Positions 1-7,647 of a DNA stretch of 64,000 nt are shown here, one piece after another. The stretch is from the NCBI GenBank assembly GCA_002364735.1, contig DEZB01000033.1, positions 62,001-126,000 of the forward strand. The letters are read 5' to 3'. Position numbers and translations under genes: made by a program. The DNA comes from Bacteroidales bacterium UBA3143 (GTDB lineage Bacteria > Bacteroidota > Bacteroidia > Bacteroidales > Dysgonomonadaceae). Each line of letters starts with the position of its first letter. Within the stretch, counting starts at the first letter, position 1. Below the pieces are notes generated by a model. It saw nothing but the letters and a program-made list of their open reading frames with translations, was not told the DNA's origin and did not search any database.

Positions 1-1
1 A

Positions 2-259
2 AGATGGATTAATCTAAGTGAAGACTTTTTGAAATTAATTGCACCTGTTTATTTTGAAGGTGAGTTAATCGATCCTTTGAGAGTTAATGTCTTTAATGAA
101 AAGGATGTGGATAAATTGTTAGACTTACTTATATCTGAGAAAAACATTATTGATTATAAAGAAGAGTTTGGAAATTTAGAATTTGAGACTCCATTAAGAA
201 ATTGTGATTTTGAAGGTAAGCGTTTGGCCAGAGAAAAGAAAAAACTTTCTGAAAAATAA
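2..259 (+). CDS. C-terminal end of an unrecognised protein (5' partial)
   Basis: The reading frame is open from the window edge to a TAA, so the gene begins upstream and only about 85 residues are visible. An in-frame TTG at 29 exists, but the frame continues before it. The visible part is hydrophilic and acidic, then ends in a basic tail rich in Lys and Arg. I see no known motif. It lies between the window edge and a truncated tRNA-Pro, so it probably belongs to an integrated element rather than to the housekeeping chromosome (inference). Function unknown. Confidence 0.5.
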   Translation, partial: RWINLSEDFLKLIAPVYFEGELIDPLRVNVFNEKDVDKLLDLLISEKNIIDYKEEFGNLEFETPLRNCDFEGKRLAREKKKLSEK

Positions 260-263
260 AAAC

Positions 264-410
264 ATGGAAGATAAAGATAAAATTATCCAACTTCAAAGAA
301 AGAAAATTGAAGAATTAAGCCGTAAGATAAATGCTCAAGAGCAGGAACTTTTTCTATTAAATGAAGAAATTAAGCTATTAAAGAAGGGCGCAAAACGACT
401 TATTCTTTGA
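264..410 (+). CDS. Small predicted coiled-coil protein (48 aa), unknown function
   Basis: An ATG at 264, four bases after the stop of the preceding frame, opens a 48-residue product starting MEDKDKIIQLQRKK. Leu and Ile recur at heptad-like spacing with many Glu, Lys and Gln residues, which suggests a short coiled coil. The tight spacing suggests co-transcription with the upstream partial gene. A longer in-frame start at 204 would overlap that gene and looks less likely. No family is recognised. It is the last gene before the tRNA-Pro fragment and so the likely last gene of the integrated element. Confidence 0.45.
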   Translation: MEDKDKIIQLQRKKIEELSRKINAQEQELFLLNEEIKLLKKGAKRLIL

Positions 411-482
411 ACTATCTTTGAAATAAAAATAAACATGCTCACAATAAACTGTGATGCAACTGATTACAAAAATAAACCTCTC

Positions 483-528
483 GCTTTGGGAGCAGGAGGT
501 CCGAGGTTCGAATCCTCGTACCCCGACA
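483..528 (+). other. tRNA-Pro(UGG) 3' fragment, probable attachment site (attR-like)
   Basis: The sequence matches the 3' half of a tRNA. The anticodon loop TTTGGGA (485-491) has anticodon TGG. It is followed by the 3' anticodon strand GCAGG, a T arm CGAGG-TTCGAAT-CCTCG (502-518), an acceptor strand TACCCCG (519-525), discriminator A and CA. The expected 5' anticodon strand (CCTGC) is only partly present, and no D arm or 5' acceptor strand (CGGGGTA) lies upstream. Tyrosine recombinases that target tRNA genes leave exactly such a fragment at one end of the element, with the intact tRNA at the other end. By this reading everything left of about 483 is element DNA. Confidence 0.75.
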
Positions 529-549
529 GAACTGGTTCATCCAGATTCG

Positions 550-582
550 AAAACCTCTAAATCAAAAGATTTAGAGGTTTTT
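550..582 (+). terminator. Intrinsic terminator after the tRNA-Pro fragment
   Basis: A 14-bp perfect stem (AAAACCTCTAAATC / GATTTAGAGGTTTT) has a 4-nt AAAA loop and is followed by a T run. It lies 22 bases past the tRNA 3' end, as expected for the native terminator of the original tRNA-Pro gene. Confidence 0.85.
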
Positions 583-660
583 CTATTTTTAAACCACGCA
601 CCGTAAATACATTCCGATAACTTGAATACGCAGCGTAAAACTGTTCCAAAACAAATCCTC

Positions 661-972
661 CGTCGTGGATTGAGCGTTTATGCCATGAAAATTGAATCCA
701 CGGTTGAGGTAATGTTTTGAAACGCTAAAATAGTGCTTTTGTGAGCAAACTTGGAGAAAAAACACCGTGAAACAAGAAAAAGCAGCTTATGATTGAAAAA
801 TCAACTAATGAAAAGAGAATTATATATCGGAAATTGAATTTTAAAGGTCTGAATGGTGCAAATTAGGGCAATAAAACGAAAAGAATGTGTTTGAAAAATT
901 TTCACCGTGGTGGATGCGATTTTCATCTGTTTGAAACATTTTCTTGACCAACAAAATGTTTTAAAAAAGATA
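661..972 (+). repeat. Copy A of a ~310-bp diverged intergenic repeat
   Basis: This stretch aligns over its whole length with 43449-43765 in the same orientation, at roughly two-thirds identity by eye. Shared blocks include AATGTTTT-AAAC, GCTTTT-TGAGCA, AAGAGAAT, AAATTAGG and TTTTCACnG. It begins with a hairpin CGTGGATT (664-671) / AATCCACG (695-702). It ends with a hairpin AAACATTTT (934-942) / AAAATGTTT (953-961). No long ORF is present. The rest of the 583-1184 gap shows nothing further except the aspS promoter. Confidence 0.65.
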
Positions 973-1147
973 TGATTGCCAAAGCCTTAGGAAGAGGTAT
1001 TGTTTCTCGATTTTTCAAATAATCTATCGCATAATAATTATCTCAGAACCCAATTCAAATTATACTGTTAGATGACACAGATTCTTAAAGTCATATATTG
1101 CCTATATTTTTTACAAAAACATAGTTTTAGTAATGAGTCTATATTTG

Positions 1148-1155
1148 TATCTTTG
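1148..1155 (+). promoter_or_regulatory. aspS promoter -7 box
   Basis: TATCTTTG matches the Bacteroidota -7 consensus TAnnTTTG and lies 30 bases before the aspS ATG. A TTTTAG at 1125 is a weak candidate for the -33 element. Confidence 0.6.
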
Positions 1156-1184
1156 CATCATAAAAATAATAGCTAAAAAATATT

Positions 1185-2939
1185 ATGTATAGAACCAATA
1201 CTTGTGGCGAACTTAATCTGACCAATGTCGATGAGAAAATAGTGTTATCTGGATGGGTAAATAAAATAAGAAAGATGGGTGGAATGACCTTCATTGATCT
1301 TAGAGATAGATATGGTGTTACTCAATTGTCTTTTAATCAAGAGGTGAACCCTGACCTATATAATCAAGCAAATAAACTTGGTCGCGAATGGGTTATTAGT
1401 GTTGAAGGAATTGTAAGTGAACGTTCCAACAAAAACCTAAACATACCGACAGGAGAAATAGAAATAATAGCCAATAACTTGATCATTTTAAACGAATCCA
1501 AGACACCTCCATTTACTATTGAAACAAACACAGACGGTGGCGATGACATTCGTATGAAGTATCGCTATTTAGATTTGCGCCGCAATATTGTACGTCAAAA
1601 TCTGGAGGTAAGGCACAAAATGACCATTGAGACACGCAAGTATTTGGACGAACTAAACTTCATGGAGGTTGAGACACCCGTCCTAATTGGTTCTACACCC
1701 GAGGGAGCACGCGATTTTGTAGTTCCATCTCGCATGAATCAAGGAGAGTTTTATGCATTACCACAATCGCCACAATTGTTTAAACAACTGTTGATGGTAT
1801 CTGGATTTGATAGATATTTCCAAATAGTGAAGTGCTTTAGGGACGAAGACTTAAGAGCAGATAGACAACCTGAGTTTACACAAATTGATTGCGAAATGTC
1901 ATTCGTAAATCAAGAAGATATATTAAACACTTTTGAAGGTCTTACAAAACATCTTTTCAAATCTTTAAAAGGAATTGATGTGCCTGACTTTCCAAGGATC
2001 AGCTATGCTGACGCCATGAAATATTATGGTTCGGACAAACCAGATATTCGTTTTGATATGAAATTGGTTGAGATGAAAGACCTCACCACTGATCGAAACT
2101 TTGTAGTATTTGATTCTGCTGAATATGTGGGTGCTATATGTGTGGAGGGTTGTGCTGTTTATACGCGTAAACAGTTAGACCAATTGACTGACTTTGTAAA
2201 ACGCCCACAAGTTGGGGCAAAGGGATTGATATACCTTCGCTATAACGAAGATGGCACTTTAAAATCTTCTGTAGATAAATTCTATTCGGAAGATGATTTG
2301 AAACTTTGGGCAGAAAGATGTAATGCTAAGCCAGGTGATTTGATTTTAGTTTTAGCGGGTGAAACTGAAAAAACTCAAAAGCAATTATCCGATCTTAGAT
2401 TAGAAATGGCTTCACAGCTTGGACTAAAAGACAAAAACAACTATAAGTGTTTATGGGTAGTAGATTTCCCTTTGTTGGAGAAAGATGAAGAGTTGGAAAG
2501 ATTTTTTGCAAAGCACCACCCTTTCACCTCCCCAAAACCCGAAGATATTCACCTGTTGGACTCTGACCCTGCTGCTGTAAGAGCCAATGCTTATGACATG
2601 GTTATAAATGGAGTAGAAGTGGGAGGCGGCTCAATACGTATTCACGATAGTGAAATGCAAAACAAGCTATTCTCAGTTTTGGGTTTCACACCCGAACGTG
2701 CTCAAGAACAATTTGGCTTTCTTATGGATGCTTTTCAATATGGAGCTCCTCCACATGGAGGAATAGCTTTTGGATTGGACAGACTGGTGTCACTCTTTGT
2801 TGGATTGGATAGCATAAGAGATTGTATTGCCTTTCCCAAAAACAATTCGGGTAGAGATGTCATGATTGATGCCCCCTCTCGCATTGAATTAGAACAATTG
2901 GAAGAGTTGGGTTTGAGCATAATAAAACCAAAGGTATAG
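1185..2939 (+). CDS. aspS: Aspartate--tRNA ligase
   Basis: Class II aminoacyl-tRNA synthetase charging tRNA-Asp in the cytoplasm; 584 aa is the normal length for the bacterial type. An N-terminal OB-fold anticodon-binding domain (about 1-110) precedes the catalytic core. Motif 2 is [18 protein letters not shown] near residue 218, with the flipping-loop Arg residues. Motif 3 is [10 protein letters not shown] near 525. The large insertion between them (about 280-420) is the GAD domain typical of bacterial AspRS. The ATG start is supported by the -7 box 30 bases upstream. Monocistronic, with its own terminator. Whether it also mischarges tRNA-Asn cannot be read from sequence alone. Confidence 0.97.
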   Translation: MYRTNTCGELNLTNVDEKIVLSGWVNKIRKMGGMTFIDLRDRYGVTQLSFNQEVNPDLYNQANKLGREWVISVEGIVSERSNKNLNIPTGEIEIIANNLIILNESKTPPFTIETNTDGGDDIRMKYRYLDLRRNIVRQNLEVRHKMTIETRKYLDELNFMEVETPVLIGSTPEGARDFVVPSRMNQGEFYALPQSPQLFKQLLMVSGFDRYFQIVKCFRDEDLRADRQPEFTQIDCEMSFVNQEDILNTFEGLTKHLFKSLKGIDVPDFPRISYADAMKYYGSDKPDIRFDMKLVEMKDLTTDRNFVVFDSAEYVGAICVEGCAVYTRKQLDQLTDFVKRPQVGAKGLIYLRYNEDGTLKSSVDKFYSEDDLKLWAERCNAKPGDLILVLAGETEKTQKQLSDLRLEMASQLGLKDKNNYKCLWVVDFPLLEKDEELERFFAKHHPFTSPKPEDIHLLDSDPAAVRANAYDMVINGVEVGGGSIRIHDSEMQNKLFSVLGFTPERAQEQFGFLMDAFQYGAPPHGGIAFGLDRLVSLFVGLDSIRDCIAFPKNNSGRDVMIDAPSRIELEQLEELGLSIIKPKV

Positions 2940-2982
2940 ATCTAAAGGGTTTAAAATTAATTTTTTGTTTTAAAATTAGGAG

Positions 2983-3012
2983 AAGATGCCTCTTGACAAG
3001 GCATCTTTTTTA
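2983..3012 (+). terminator. aspS intrinsic terminator
   Basis: Stem AAGATGCCT / AGGCATCTT (2983-2991 / 2999-3007) with a 7-nt loop, followed by TTTTTAT, 44 bases past the aspS stop. Confidence 0.85.
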
Positions 3013-3108
3013 TAACACTATAGAGATTGCTTCCATCCCATAAGCACAGCCTATTACAAGAACTCTTTAAATCCGTATTTGAGAATAAATAATGAAATGC
3101 AGCAAAAA

Positions 3109-3738
3109 TTATTTTATGCCCCAAGTTAGCACATAATCAGAGTTGACTTCGTAAAAAATATCAAATGTAGCACCTTCATCGGTGAATGTCTCATTTGCAA
3201 CTATTAATCCTTTGTCACTAATTTCAAAGGGGTTAATATGTAGATGCTTTTTAAATATTATCTGAGTAGAATCCATCAACTTATATAAAGTCTCTTTGGT
3301 GCACCAATGTAATATCAAATGTAAAATTCGGTTATTAGGGTCAATATATTCTTGTTCTGAAATAAACCGTTTCTCTATCTTAAGTATACGATGAGAATAA
3401 TTCTCAATATCTACACCTACCTTTTTATGTTTGTGTAAAAGTACTACCGCATAATCTTTTGAATGTGAAATGCTAATTTGATATGATTTATCAGCAAGAA
3501 ATGGTTGACCCTGTTTTGTGTACACCACAGTTTTATCATCGTTTGTGAGTAGTTGTAGGAGCAATCTGCTTGATAGCCATTCTAAACTTCTTTGATTAGA
3601 TTTAATGCCGGAGAGATATTTATGAGCATGCTCTTGATAGGTTTTAGACAACATACATAAAAGTTCTTCACGAGTTTCCGTAATTTTCCAAATACCTAAC
3701 AAACAATCTTTATCTATGTATTCTTTTCTGATTAGCAT
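3109..3738 (-). CDS. 4'-phosphopantetheinyl transferase (Sfp type)
   Basis: Transfers the phosphopantetheine arm of CoA to a serine of an acyl or peptidyl carrier protein. The 209-aa protein has the three superfamily motifs: SISHS (89-93), the metal-binding GVDIE (108-112) and WCTKETLYK (145-153), the last matching WxxKEAxxK. Length and layout fit the monomeric Sfp/Gsp group rather than the small AcpS group. It is the last gene of a minus-strand group with gldE, ssb and mutY, an order seen in other Bacteroidales. Its carrier-protein target is not visible here; without AcpS in view it could also serve fatty-acid ACP. Confidence 0.88.
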   Translation of the reverse strand: MLIRKEYIDKDCLLGIWKITETREELLCMLSKTYQEHAHKYLSGIKSNQRSLEWLSSRLLLQLLTNDDKTVVYTKQGQPFLADKSYQISISHSKDYAVVLLHKHKKVGVDIENYSHRILKIEKRFISEQEYIDPNNRILHLILHWCTKETLYKLMDSTQIIFKKHLHINPFEISDKGLIVANETFTDEGATFDIFYEVNSDYVLTWGIK

Positions 3739-3860
3739 TATTAGTGTTATTCTTTATTCAAAGTTAATCAAAAAAACAAAGAAGAAAAATTAGAGGTCTT
3801 ATCAATAAATGATTTGGTGCTAAATTTAAGATTTGATTATTAGAAAAAAATGGGACGCAA

Positions 3861-5174
3861 TCAGTTGGAGGGAGGAATATAGCGAATCTTTACTATTCGT
3901 CTTTTATTCATCTCCTCTGCTTGAAATATATATTCTTTGTAATGAAATAACTCTTTTTGCTTTGGGAAAGTTCCGTTTAATTCTAAAATCAATCCCGCTA
4001 AAGTATCAACATCCTCTAAAATATCATCAAAATCTTTTTCAGGAATATTTACAACACGTAGAAAATCGACCAGTGATGTTTTACCATCAAATATGTATGA
4101 ACCATCGGCTTGAAGAGTATAAAAAGGAGTTTCATCATCGTATTCGTCGCTAATATCTCCTACAATTTCTTCTAATATATCTTCCATGGTTACAATACCT
4201 GTTGTACCACCATATTCATCAACAACTATGGCCATATGATTTTTATTAGTCCTAAACTCTTCCAAGAGTTCATCAATTCTTTTTGTTCCTGGAACAAAAT
4301 AAGCTGGACGAATAAGAGTTTGCCACTTAAAATTTTCGGATTTGACGATATAAGGTAAAAGGTCTTTAACATACAGTATCCCACGTATTTGGTCTTCATT
4401 ATCTTCAAAAATGGGTATGCGCGAATAACCTGCATTTATAATAAAATGAATGACTTCATTGAAAGAGGTATTTATGTCTAAAGTTACAACATCGGCTCGT
4501 GAAATAAGAATGTCGTTTACATTTTTTTCTCTAAACCTTATAATACCTTCAAGCATATCTTTTTCATGCTCGTAAGAAATTTCTCCAGATGTAAGCTCTA
4601 AAGCTTTAGATAGGTCATCCATTGATATTTCGTGTTTTTGTTGCGTTGAAGATTTATTTATCACATTTGTAAAACGCACCAAAATTGCTGAAAATGGAGA
4701 AACAATTGCATCAATAAAAAGTACTCCTTTGATATTTCTTTCAACTATTTTGAGAGGATTGTGTGATGCAAAAATTTTGGGTAAAGTCTCAATAAGCAAT
4801 ATCAAAATAATTGATATGACAATGAATTGCATTAAAATGCCAATTTCTGAATTAGAGAAAAAAGGCACTTTGTTTAAAAAGTAAAACAAGAGGATAATAA
4901 TACTTACATTTAAGACACTGAAAGAAATGAGAAGAGAGCTAAGTAACCTATCCAAGTTTGTTAAAGACTCAGTGAGACGATTGACTGATGATGAACTACT
5001 TTTTAATTCATTTATATCATTATCGTCTAACATAAAAAAAGCTGCTTCAGAACTGGAAATAACTATATTGGAAAGAATAACAAGAATTAGCAGAACAAGC
5101 AATGAGTAATCGATATAATTGAATGAAGATATCGACAAAGTCTGAATGATACACAAATATGAATCAGGGTTCAA
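3861..5174 (-). CDS. gldE: GldE-like CNNM/CBS/CorC membrane protein
   Basis: Belongs to the hemolysin C/CorC family; in Bacteroidota this branch is called gliding-motility-associated GldE, but it is also conserved in non-motile Bacteroidales. The N-terminal CNNM region (about 20-190) holds three strong hydrophobic segments. Two CBS domains follow (about 205-330, with DxNTSFNEVI and the DEYGGTTGIVTMEDILEEIVG block), then a CorC/HlyC C-terminal domain (about 345-430). Such proteins are linked to divalent-cation transport or homeostasis. It follows ssb after a hairpin. A motility role should not be assumed, because no gldA-N cluster is visible. Confidence 0.85.
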   Translation of the reverse strand: MNPDSYLCIIQTLSISSFNYIDYSLLVLLILVILSNIVISSSEAAFFMLDDNDINELKSSSSSVNRLTESLTNLDRLLSSLLISFSVLNVSIIILLFYFLNKVPFFSNSEIGILMQFIVISIILILLIETLPKIFASHNPLKIVERNIKGVLFIDAIVSPFSAILVRFTNVINKSSTQQKHEISMDDLSKALELTSGEISYEHEKDMLEGIIRFREKNVNDILISRADVVTLDINTSFNEVIHFIINAGYSRIPIFEDNEDQIRGILYVKDLLPYIVKSENFKWQTLIRPAYFVPGTKRIDELLEEFRTNKNHMAIVVDEYGGTTGIVTMEDILEEIVGDISDEYDDETPFYTLQADGSYIFDGKTSLVDFLRVVNIPEKDFDDILEDVDTLAGLILELNGTFPKQKELFHYKEYIFQAEEMNKRRIVKIRYIPPSN

Positions 5175-5200
5175 GGATAAAGTTTTTAGTTGTACAATTA

Positions 5201-5258
5201 AAAAAAAGGATGTCCTATTTTCCGTTTTTTAATAAGAAAATAACTACATCCTTTTTTT
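5201..5258 (-). terminator. Terminator-like hairpin between ssb and gldE
   Basis: A long imperfect hairpin pairs AAAAAAAGGATGT (5201-5213) with ACATCCTTTTTTT (5246-5258). An inner stem ATTTTC/GAAAAT is also present. Read on the minus strand it ends in a T run, directly after the ssb stop, so it should terminate or attenuate transcription between ssb and gldE. Confidence 0.7.
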
Positions 5259-5268
5259 TATTAAATAT

Positions 5269-5715
5269 TTAAAACGGTAAATCGTCTACCTCTTCAGAAC
5301 TATCATTAGAGGGTGTAGGACTATTGCTTTGTTGTTGATTTGAAGAATAATTATCAGATGGTTGAGAACTACCACTTGATCTTCTACTTCCTAACATCTC
5401 CAAATTGTCGACGTTTATTTCAGTTGCATATCGTTTGATACCGTTTTTGTCGTCGTATGTTCGGGTTCTAATCTTACCTTCAATGTAAAGAGCATCTCCT
5501 TTTTTTACATATTGTTCAACCACTTTTGCAAGTCCCCCCCAACATGAAATATTATGCCATTCTGTTCTATCTGGAACCTCCGTTCCATTCGCTGCTCTGA
5601 AGCCACGCTCGGTTGTTGCCATCGAAAAATTAGCAACAGCTCTGTCATTATCAAAATACTTGATTTCTGGATCTTTCCCTACATTACCTATTAAAATCAC
5701 TTTATTAACCGACAT
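5269..5715 (-). CDS. ssb: Single-stranded DNA-binding protein
   Basis: Protects ssDNA and recruits replication and repair proteins. The N-terminal OB fold (about 1-108) starts MSVNKVILIGNVGKDPEIKY and includes the WHNISCWGGLAKVVEQYVKKGD segment. A low-complexity Ser/Asn/Gln/Pro linker follows. The protein ends in the acidic tip EEVDDLPF, the partner-binding tail of bacterial SSB. Total length 148 aa is typical. It sits 82 bases downstream of mutY on the same strand, and a hairpin separates it from gldE. Confidence 0.96.
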   Translation of the reverse strand: MSVNKVILIGNVGKDPEIKYFDNDRAVANFSMATTERGFRAANGTEVPDRTEWHNISCWGGLAKVVEQYVKKGDALYIEGKIRTRTYDDKNGIKRYATEINVDNLEMLGSRRSSGSSQPSDNYSSNQQQSNSPTPSNDSSEEVDDLPF

Positions 5716-5797
5716 ACTTTTAAAAATTTTTGATTAATCAATTATTAAGCTTGTGTATAAAAACAAAAGTAATAATTAATTTTTAATTTGCAATTAT

Positions 5798-6871
5798 TTA
5801 ATGAGATATTCGTTCTAAATATCTGTGTATAAGTCTTGAAATTGGATACTTATGAACTTCTTCGGTTTTCACTTTCAAAAAGTTATCATGAAATCTTGGA
5901 GTAATTTTTGAAACAGCAACTTCATGAAAAATAGCATAAATATGTTGATGTGTCAAAACATGCTTTACTTGTTTGTGATTTATGGAAAATGTTACCTCTG
6001 CATCTTTAAATAATGATTTAAAAGCAGAAGTTTCGGATAACTCTTCAAATGTCATATCTTTATCAGTCTCGATGAGAGGAAAATCATACATGTTTTTCCA
6101 TATATCATCTCCTACTCTTTTATTTAAAAAGGTATATTCATTAGCAACAACTCTAAAGTAATGAAAGTATCTTTTTCTAATTTTTATTTTCTTATCTTTT
6201 AGAGGATAATTAGTTTGTTTATTCATTTGTTTGGCAACACATAAATGGCTTATTGGACATGTGTTGCATTTAGGTTGAGTGGGAATACAATGAAGTGCGC
6301 CAAACTCCATTAATGCCTGATTGTGTATTCCCGGATTCTTCACATCCAATAAATCTTTTGCTAATTGAGCAAACTGTTTCCTACCTTTTGAAGTGTCTAT
6401 AGGAGTATCTATAGCAAACAAACGTGAGAGAACCCTATATACGTTGCCATCCACTACTGCATAAGGCTTATTGAAGGCTGTTGATAAAACAGCTGCTGCT
6501 GTGTATTCACCAATACCTTTTAAAGATAATAATGCTTTGTGTGAATCAGGCAACACTCCTCCATAATCCAAAACTACAGCTTTTGCTGCAGCATGTAAAT
6601 TTCGAGCGCGACTATAATAACCTAATCCCTGCCACTCTTTCAAGACCTCTTCTTCTGATGATGCTGCCAATATGCTTACAGTTGGGAATCGTTCAATAAA
6701 TCTGTAATAATAATCTATGCCTTGTGCAACACGAGTTTGTTGTAGAATTACCTCTGAAATCCAAATTTTATAAGGATCATTAGATTCTCGCCACGGCAAA
6801 GAACGCTTGTTTTCTTTGTACCACATTTTAAGCATTTTGCTTATTTCTAATTCTTTATCATAATTCGTCAT
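5798..6871 (-). CDS. mutY: A/G-specific adenine glycosylase
   Basis: Removes adenine mispaired with 8-oxoguanine. Visible features: the catalytic Glu in SEVILQQTRV (E40), a helix-hairpin-helix LKGIGEYTAAA (117-127), the catalytic Asp in VVDGNVYRV (D141), and a [4Fe-4S] ligand set C195-x6-C202-x2-C205-x5-C211. The C-terminal third (about 230-357) fits the NUDIX-like domain that recognises 8-oxoG. The 357-aa length is normal. It is divergent from the HU gene and leads the mutY-ssb-gldE-PPTase series. Confidence 0.96.
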   Translation of the reverse strand: MTNYDKELEISKMLKMWYKENKRSLPWRESNDPYKIWISEVILQQTRVAQGIDYYYRFIERFPTVSILAASSEEEVLKEWQGLGYYSRARNLHAAAKAVVLDYGGVLPDSHKALLSLKGIGEYTAAAVLSTAFNKPYAVVDGNVYRVLSRLFAIDTPIDTSKGRKQFAQLAKDLLDVKNPGIHNQALMEFGALHCIPTQPKCNTCPISHLCVAKQMNKQTNYPLKDKKIKIRKRYFHYFRVVANEYTFLNKRVGDDIWKNMYDFPLIETDKDMTFEELSETSAFKSLFKDAEVTFSINHKQVKHVLTHQHIYAIFHEVAVSKITPRFHDNFLKVKTEEVHKYPISRLIHRYLERISH

Positions 6872-7006
6872 ATTGCAGATCTTTAAATGGGATTTAATGT
6901 AGTTGGTTTAGTACTACTTGAAACTTAATAAGTTGCATAAAACGGCTAAATTACAAAAAATAACAAATTTGAATGCAATTTATTTTCCATCTATTGAAAA
7001 AAGCTA

Positions 7007-7014
7007 TATATTTG
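7007..7014 (+). promoter_or_regulatory. HU gene promoter -7 box
   Basis: TATATTTG matches TAnnTTTG and lies 47 bases upstream of the HU ATG. A TTTTC at 6983, about 20 bases earlier, may be the -33 element. It supports the start at 7062 rather than the longer open frame that begins at 6918. Confidence 0.6.
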
Positions 7015-7061
7015 CAGTCCAAAAAATTAGTAACAATAAACCTTTTTATAAAAATACAAAA

Positions 7062-7352
7062 ATGACTAAAGCAGACATCGTGAACGAAATTGCTAAAAAT
7101 ACAGGTATTGATAAAACCTCTGTTTTGGCAACAGTAGAATCTTTTATGGAAGTTGTGAAAGAATCATTGTCAGACAATGAAAATGTATATTTACGTGGAT
7201 TTGGTAGTTTTATCGTTAAAAAAAGAGCCAAAAAAACAGCTCGCAATATTTCAAAGAACACCACAATTATAATCCCTGAGCACAATATTCCAGCTTTTAA
7301 GCCTGCAAAAACTTTTGCGAACCAAGTCAAAGAACAAACAAAGAGAAAATAG
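7062..7352 (+). CDS. HU/IHF family DNA-binding protein
   Basis: Small basic histone-like protein that bends and compacts DNA. From ATG 7062 the product is 96 aa, starting MTKADIVNEIAKNTG. It contains the family signature region GFGSFIVKKRAKKTARN and the IPAFKPAKTFANQVKE C-terminal block. The open frame extends upstream to 6918, but the -7 box at 7007-7014 lies inside that extension, so the short form is right. It is followed by the tiny basic gene at 7385 and by RNase G, the same order as in other Bacteroidales. Confidence 0.95.
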   Translation: MTKADIVNEIAKNTGIDKTSVLATVESFMEVVKESLSDNENVYLRGFGSFIVKKRAKKTARNISKNTTIIIPEHNIPAFKPAKTFANQVKEQTKRK

Positions 7353-7384
7353 ATATTAGTAATAACAACTTAAGGAAAAAATAG

Positions 7385-7474
7385 ATGCCAAGCGGAAAAA
7401 AAAGAAAAAGAAGCAAAATGTCAGTTCATAAGAGAAAAAAGAGACTGAGAAAAAATAGACACAAAAAGAAATAA
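7385..7474 (+). CDS. Tiny basic AURKAIP1/COX24 (mS38-like) protein, 29 aa
   Basis: An ATG 32 bases after the HU stop opens a 29-residue product of almost only Lys, Arg, His and Ser, starting MPSGKKRKRSKMSVHKRKK and ending RHKKK. It matches the very short AURKAIP1/COX24-domain proteins conserved in Bacteroidota. The mitochondrial relative AURKAIP1 is ribosomal protein mS38, so a role as an rRNA-binding ribosomal protein is likely (inference from the family). The position between HU and rng is conserved in the order. It is easily missed because of its length. Confidence 0.8.
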   Translation: MPSGKKRKRSKMSVHKRKKRLRKNRHKKK

Positions 7475-7647
7475 TTTTTTCAGTTTAAAATTCTTTTAAA
7501 ATAATCGGCAAAAAGAACAAACTTATAAATGGGAAGTAATAGGTTTGTTCTTTCTGCATTATCCGACACACTCCATTTCAGTCGAAATGATGATGTTGGA
7601 AAAATTATAGTTTAAACATAAATGAAAATTTAAAAAACAAAGAAATT

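Noticed and set aside
3833..4153. 106-aa plus-strand open frame overlapping the end of gldE
   Set aside because: It runs antisense to the conserved CorC/HlyC domain and has no recognisable features.
6918..7061. N-terminal extension of the HU gene
   Set aside because: The frame is open, but the -7 promoter box (7007-7014) lies inside it and the conserved HU start is at 7062.
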